Positions 7,901 through 9,945 of a stretch of 9,945 bases of DNA are shown piece by piece. Numbering within the stretch: the stretch's first letter is position 1; each line of letters opens with the position of its first letter. The notes below the pieces were generated by a model. The model worked only from the letters and a program-made list of their open reading frames with translations. It ran no database searches and was not told the DNA's origin. A program made the position numbers and the translations under genes. The DNA lies in contig CAINXK010000633.1 of NCBI GenBank assembly GCA_903854805.1, positions 1 to 9,945 of the forward strand. Reading direction: 5' to 3'. This DNA is from an uncultured Anaerolineae bacterium. GTDB taxonomy: Bacteria > Chloroflexota > Anaerolineae > Anaerolineales > Villigracilaceae.

Positions 7901-8069
7901 GGTATTCCTGGTTTTCCGGGTTGGCCAGGCTTGAATAATTTTTGCGGGCAGTGGCCCGTACCATGCTGAACAACTCCTGTGAAACCCCGTTGATGTAGAT
8001 CGCCAGGGACACGCCCCCATACATGACCACGGCAAAACGGACTTCACGCTTGACAGGTTCAATTGTCAT
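4953..8069 (-). CDS. Large patatin-related phospholipase-like protein with C-terminal membrane segments
   Basis: This 1038-residue protein has an N-terminal patatin domain in residues ~8-350. The oxyanion-type region VMYGGVSLAIYINGVSQE lies at 15-32, the nucleophile elbow ISGTSAGG has Ser90, and the catalytic aspartate motif FGDGGYLDNKP has Asp316. Both members of the Ser-Asp dyad are present, so lipid acyl hydrolase activity is likely. This arrangement matches the 'patatin-related protein' group, which is longer than plant or ExoU-like patatins. Residues ~360-890 are a mostly helical, unassigned region. From ~900 several hydrophobic stretches (about 929-950, 956-976 and 989-1014) indicate membrane anchoring. 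GGGAGG five bases before the ATG gives a strong start. Codon use is visibly more GC-rich than in the flanking relics. It is monocistronic and ends at a good terminator. No cyclic-nucleotide synthase or other CBASS partner lies nearby, so a defence role is not supported here; lipid remodelling or storage-lipid turnover is equally possible. Confidence 0.9.
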   Translation of the reverse strand: MTIEPVKREVRFAVVMYGGVSLAIYINGVSQELFSMVRATARKNYSSLANPENQEYLIPDEQLKGAEKIYREMGRYCEAAFVIDVISGTSAGGMNGVFLAKALANDQPFNTLKDLWIEEADIDLLVNDRKSVNNLNGLRPPTEPRALLSSQRMYYKLLEVIDKMERQAERPAAADSPLVGELDLYVTATDLRGLPLPLSVNGRKLLENRYRSVFRFHYSTYESAREDSNDFAHSFNPFLAFAARCTSSFPVAFEPMRLADIKEVLAVFKDGQGQPYEYLPELWKKFYKDYILQKPGADKKDLASQLAAFEARPFGDGGYLDNKPFSFATEALLRRRADLPVDRKLIYIDPAPEHPETSTPSAEWPNAIENGLAALVLLPRQETIREDLQFIQERNELIRRVNHMLAQITPEVLKSMGAKVAGWQLKGSEWSQKYLDFSVEYYGPAYAYYNQLRVSSVLSNMASSFARNLNMNEDGAESQTILKELKRSWRTIYYSTSADKLPQHPERKSENDLLYRLDSGFYMRRLQYMQQTINQLLDGLEPLRTHTDPENLIFSLLKTGGFEDKLLLEDNGQEEACRRVLYAAKRELGIAYIDLRENGRRLRQRDLCSATPPTNPDLAQVAAKVRELGKELSGSPFDQRIFGNLAEEISQLISSPERTGYLGHALLDAKEHCARALQHKDIPEQAEDSEKKLLHLQNALLEMLQHFFDRFEYYDMITFPILYGTPVGEADLVEVIRISPEDATQLVDESEGKLKKLQGTRLGNFGAFFAREWRENDMLWGRLDGAECLIKAVMPENDPLRDGFITAATKAILLQDYLPAVKAEFINETQSLAEKELGNKRFEMLTAGDYAGLLELFKTRKINEEFPPARTVSVAARGSQVLGRMFDSMGQGKAPLSLPAKWLLNIGGILSALLSFSLPDSLWNYLFNKWLYLGFFLAVLLGLGGFFLGMGGVSQFGWVSLALLLFIDLSVLTMQGFLKGQGHARRLLRTVIGVLVTALLLSLAAMTYLGLVYLHATPEPGGPLKLLLEALQAANAVK

Positions 8070-8100
8070 CGCTGCCTCCCATGCAAATGATTATTGATAT

Positions 8101-8129
8101 AGTTTACAACTACGCGCAGGTGATTTCAA
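8101..8129 (-). promoter_or_regulatory. Candidate promoter of the patatin-like gene
   Basis: On the minus strand, TTGAAA (8129-8124), a 17-base spacer and TAAACT (8106-8101) lie 32 bases upstream of the ATG at 8069. The -35 matches at 5 of 6 positions and the -10 at 4 of 6. Spacing and position are right; function is inferred. Confidence 0.4.
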
Positions 8130-8173
8130 TAATGAAAAATTTGGAGCGGGGGATACCGCATAAATGTGGCTAG

Positions 8174-8440
8174 TCGATATTGCACAGTGGCTGTATCGGC
8201 GGTTGGTTTGCGCTGCTGGCAGTGGCAGGCATGACAATCCCTCGTGAAAATCGCTGGAATGCCCGGCGTATAGCTCTGCACAGCATCGTGCTGTGAGCTT
8301 TCCTGGTATTGATCGGCGTTTTACAAAACCCACACGGTTTTGCCCCGGCGGGGTTATAAACCTATTTACGGTTTGCACGCTTCTGATCATTGTGATGATG
8401 GTGGTTTTCACCTGTGGATGGACCCTTCGAGCAAGAGGAC
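8174..8440 (+). pseudogene. Possible decayed membrane-protein fragment
   Basis: One forward frame from 8174 reads GWFALLAVAGMTIPRENRWN, then ARRIALHSIVL. A TGA at 8294-8296 follows, then AFLVLIGVLQNPHGFAPAGL, then a TAA at 8357-8359. A neighbouring frame continues hydrophobically with INLFTVCTLLIIVMMVVFTC. Removing the in-frame stop (a TGA could be a mutated TGG) and one frameshift would give a protein with about three membrane segments. There is no start codon with a ribosome binding site and no recognisable family. The alternating hydrophobic segments and absence of any other gene in this 600-base gap suggest a relic, but chance translation of non-coding DNA is a real alternative. Confidence 0.35.
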
Positions 8441-8509
8441 GGAGAAATGGGTTTGGATTCTCGACAGGAGGCATTGCTGAAAAATTGCATTGTAAATTTT
8501 TTCACAAAA

Positions 8510-8537
8510 TTGACATTTAAAAATGAATTTGTATAAT
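8510..8537 (+). promoter_or_regulatory. Consensus sigma-70 promoter for the BTAD regulator
   Basis: TTGACA (8510-8515) and TATAAT (8532-8537) both match the consensus at all six positions and are 16 bases apart. They sit in an AT-rich stretch, ~140 bases upstream of the regulator's ATG. Transcription should begin near 8544, leaving a leader of ~135 nt. Confidence 0.7.
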
Positions 8538-8637
8538 AAATTATGCTGAGAGAATAACCAAAGTTTAGGGCACCATTTCGTTTGTATCAGACCCAAAGGG
8601 GTTTCGATATCTACGCTTGAGTTTAAGGGCAGTAGAT

Positions 8638-8667
8638 GGAATTCTTATACGCCTGTGGGATTCTTAT
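8638..8667 (+). repeat. Direct repeat in the regulator's leader, candidate operator or leader element
   Basis: GGAATTCTTAT (8638-8648) and GGGATTCTTAT (8657-8667) match at 10 of 11 positions, 19 bases apart. They lie just upstream of the ribosome binding site of the regulator. About two helical turns of spacing would suit a dimeric protein or an autoregulatory site; function is not shown. Confidence 0.35.
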
Positions 8668-8678
8668 CAGGGTGAAAA

Positions 8679-9581
8679 ATGGGTTTGCTGAGCATATCGT
8701 TATTCGGCTGTGTCAGAGTCAACCACGATCATGGTGTGGTAGATAGTAGATTGACTCATTCCACCCAGGGATTACTGGCGTACCTGATCCTCTTTCGTCA
8801 CCGTTCCCACCCGCGCGAAGTTCTTACTGAAATATTTTGGGGTGATAAAGATCCCGACCGATCCCGACGCTCTTTGAATACCGCAATCTGGCATCTGCAC
8901 GGCATATTGGAGCCGCGCGGGGTAAAGCGCGGCACCTATCTGATCAGTGCGCATCACGATGAAATCGGTTTCAACCAGGACAGCCCTTTCTGGCTGGATG
9001 TTCAGGCCTTTGATGAGGGGACGAGCCGGGCTGCTGCGCCAGGATTGACCGATATCGAAGCAACTGTGTCGGACCTGGAAAAAGCGATCGCCCTTTATAG
9101 GGGTGACCTCCTGGAAGGATTCTATGATGATTGGGCCTTGTGTGAACGGGAAACCCTGCGTGCGCGCTATCTTTCCACGATGATTTTCCTGATGGATGCG
9201 CATCGCAAAAGGGGTGATTTTGAAAAGAGCCTATTCTACGGTCGCAAACTCCTTGAAATGGATCCATTACGGGAAGAGATCCATCGCAAAATGATGAGAA
9301 TGTATCTGGATGGCGGGCATAGGACCCAGGCAATGCGGCAGTATGAGATCTGCAAAGAGGCCCTGGCGCGCGAGCTGCAGATCGCCCCCATGCAGGAGAC
9401 CCAGGATCTCTACAAGACTTTGCTCAGTATTAAGACCGGTCCGCTGTTGCTTGTAAAAAACGATACGCCAGATTTGATAACCGCATTTCACACCTTTCAC
9501 CAGGCGCAAGCTGCTTTTGAAAAGGCGCAGAAAGATTTGTTTGATTCTATCCAGGCGATTGAAAAATTGGTAGAGAAGTAA
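8679..9581 (+). CDS. SARP-type transcriptional regulator with BTAD domain
   Basis: This 300-residue protein has two parts characteristic of standalone AfsR/SARP-type regulators. The N-terminal winged-helix region (~4-98) includes LTHSTQGLLAYLILFRHRSH, then LTEIFWGD and RSRRSLNTAIWHLHGIL, the usual 'r..llayLll....r..L...lWpd.....ar..L...i..Lr' pattern. A bacterial transcriptional activator domain (TPR-like, ~106-251) carries LYRGDLLEGFYDDW, then ERETLRARYL and RKLLEMDPLREEIHRKMMRM, ending with RQYEICKEALARELQIAP. The last ~35 residues are a helical, heptad-like tail. SARP proteins bind direct repeats near the -35 box and activate adjacent genes. AGGGTG eight bases before the ATG supports the start. 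It has its own consensus promoter. The next gene starts ~300 bases downstream behind repeated GATAAATT sequences and is a plausible target. It has no NB-ARC or other effector domain, so it is the short class. Confidence 0.88.
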   Translation: MGLLSISLFGCVRVNHDHGVVDSRLTHSTQGLLAYLILFRHRSHPREVLTEIFWGDKDPDRSRRSLNTAIWHLHGILEPRGVKRGTYLISAHHDEIGFNQDSPFWLDVQAFDEGTSRAAAPGLTDIEATVSDLEKAIALYRGDLLEGFYDDWALCERETLRARYLSTMIFLMDAHRKRGDFEKSLFYGRKLLEMDPLREEIHRKMMRMYLDGGHRTQAMRQYEICKEALARELQIAPMQETQDLYKTLLSIKTGPLLLVKNDTPDLITAFHTFHQAQAAFEKAQKDLFDSIQAIEKLVEK

Positions 9582-9626
9582 AAAATCAGCGCCAGGATTT
9601 TGATTTTGCTCAGAATTGTATAAAAG

Positions 9627-9656
9627 TAGACAAGCATCGCGCACTATACCTATAAA
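9627..9656 (+). promoter_or_regulatory. Candidate promoter upstream of the GC-rich hairpin
   Basis: TAGACA (9627-9632) and TATAAA (9651-9656) each match the sigma-70 consensus at 5 of 6 positions, with an 18-base spacer. A transcript from here would begin at about 9663, placing the following hairpin at its very 5' end. Confidence 0.3.
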
Positions 9657-9661
9657 TACGA

Positions 9662-9689
9662 GCTTGCCGCGCGGGAGAGCGCCGCAAGC
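9662..9689. other. GC-rich stem-loop downstream of the regulator
   Basis: GCTTGCCGCGC (9662-9672) and GCGCCGCAAGC (9679-9689) pair at 10 of 11 positions around the loop GGGAGA. No T-tract follows on either strand, so it is not a standard intrinsic terminator. It could be a weak terminator for the regulator, a protective 5' hairpin of the next transcript, or a protein-binding dyad. Confidence 0.45.
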
Positions 9690-9739
9690 CATGACCGAAG
9701 GCGGGGGCAAGAATCTTGAGCCAGGAAAATCTAAATTGA

Positions 9740-9789
9740 GATAAATTTGATTATATTTTGATAAATTATTGAGACCGGGGGAATATACT
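9740..9789 (+). promoter_or_regulatory. Tandem GATAAATT repeats upstream of a TATACT -10 box, candidate activator site
   Basis: GATAAATT occurs at 9740-9747 and 9760-9767, exactly 20 bases apart. It is followed by a TATACT (9784-9789, 5 of 6 matches), with TTGATA overlapping the second copy at a 20-base spacer. A third GATAAATT lies at 9829-9836, where the 10-mer GATAAATTTG matches the first copy. Direct repeats near the -35 in front of the gene next to a SARP-type regulator suit a SARP binding site; this is inference. Confidence 0.35.
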
Positions 9790-9878
9790 TTTCAAAACTC
9801 CTTATCATCGTTATTCCGAAAGAACACGGATAAATTTGTGAGAGACGTCGATTTCATTCCAAACAAGCAGAAGAGCGA

Positions 9879-9945
9879 ATGACCATTAACGGACCCACTG
9901 ATGTTGCATTTATTCTCAGGTTTTGGGTTGAACGGCGCGAGTTGG
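9879..9945 (+). CDS. 5' end of a small protein gene of unknown function, cut by window edge
   Basis: From an ATG at 9879, 22 codons are open to the edge: MTINGPTDVAFILRFWVERR, then EL. A weak AAGAG lies three bases before the ATG, and the frame is closed by a TAA at 9831-9833 upstream. The V-A-F-I-L-R-F-W-V-E pattern resembles the first strand of small Chloroflexota proteins of unknown function that begin with a 'F.VR.W.E' strand; this is a recollection and cannot be tested on 22 residues. It follows the BTAD regulator by ~300 bases and may be its target. Confidence 0.5.
   Translation, partial: MTINGPTDVAFILRFWVERREL

Larger units (their letters stand above)
9582..9878. other. Intergenic region holding regulatory-looking elements but no gene
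   Basis: No ORF with a ribosome binding site is supported here. The region holds a GC-rich hairpin, three copies of GATAAATT and two weak promoter-like pairs, described separately. The DNA from ~9730 is markedly AT-rich compared with the flanking genes. Confidence 0.5.

Noticed and set aside
4953..8069. CBASS-type defence system based on the patatin-like protein
   Set aside because: No nucleotidyltransferase, ubiquitin-like accessory or HORMA/TRIP13 gene lies within the window, and the protein belongs to the long patatin-related group rather than the short CapV-like effectors.
8091..8474. Leftward open frame of 127 codons in the gap before the regulator
   Set aside because: It has no ribosome binding site or recognisable motif, it is rich in Pro/Ser/Arg as random frames are, and it overlaps the more protein-like hydrophobic forward relic.
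8479..8500. AAAAATT/AATTTTT dyad just upstream of the regulator promoter
   Set aside because: The stem is made only of A-T pairs in an AT-rich stretch and is too weak to call a terminator.
8636..8743. 35-codon ORF overlapping the regulator start in another frame
   Set aside because: It has only a weak upstream AAGGG and no protein-like pattern. It is kept as part of the leader finding rather than called as a gene.
1..9945. CRISPR arrays, tRNA or rRNA genes
   Set aside because: No regularly spaced repeats, tRNA-like cloverleaf or rRNA signature was seen on either strand by eye.

Overview
The window looks like chromosomal DNA of a free-living bacterium of moderate GC content, most likely a Chloroflexota (Anaerolineae-type) genome. 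This is inferred from gene styles rather than from a marker gene: a trypsin-like/WD40 gene whose C-terminal tail resembles those of large Anaerolineae WD40 proteins, a standalone winged-helix/BTAD (SARP-type) regulator, a compact XRE-type HTH protein and a large patatin-related protein with a membrane tail. Most genes have good Shine-Dalgarno sequences.

Left part (1-2160). Two genes run leftwards: the 5' end of a medium-chain dehydrogenase/quinone oxidoreductase, cut by the window edge, and a membrane methyltransferase of the isoprenylcysteine/phospholipid type. Across an intergenic region with a GGTTACG/CGTAACC palindrome, a small HTH regulator runs rightwards. It is followed by a broken gene. 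This keeps the first ~118 residues of a trypsin-like serine protease (His and Asp present, Ser lost) and the last ~85 residues of a WD40 protein, in the same frame, with one stop codon and a large missing middle between them.

Centre (2160-4950). A 708-residue enzyme combines an N-terminal papain/C39-like fold (Cys47, His147, Asp169), a complete M23 (LytM) zinc peptidase domain and four SH3b repeats, with no visible signal peptide. Downstream is a nearly gene-free stretch with a perfect 19-bp hairpin, a frameshifted leftward HTH/transposase-like relic, and a bidirectional terminator that closes the leftward patatin gene.

Right part (4950-9945). A leftward 1038-residue patatin-related phospholipase-like protein has a GTSAGG nucleophile motif, a GDGG motif and several C-terminal membrane segments. 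It is separated from a rightward BTAD-type regulator by about 600 bases. These hold a decayed membrane-protein relic and a consensus sigma-70 promoter (TTGACA-16-TATAAT) for the regulator, with a ~135-nt leader. After the regulator come a GC-rich hairpin, repeated GATAAATT elements and the start of a further gene cut by the window edge; the regulator may act on these elements.

No multi-gene defence or biosynthetic operon is visible. Most genes stand alone, and the region carries several relics typical of accessory, rearranging DNA. The most unusual item is the two-protease, SH3b-tailed protein.
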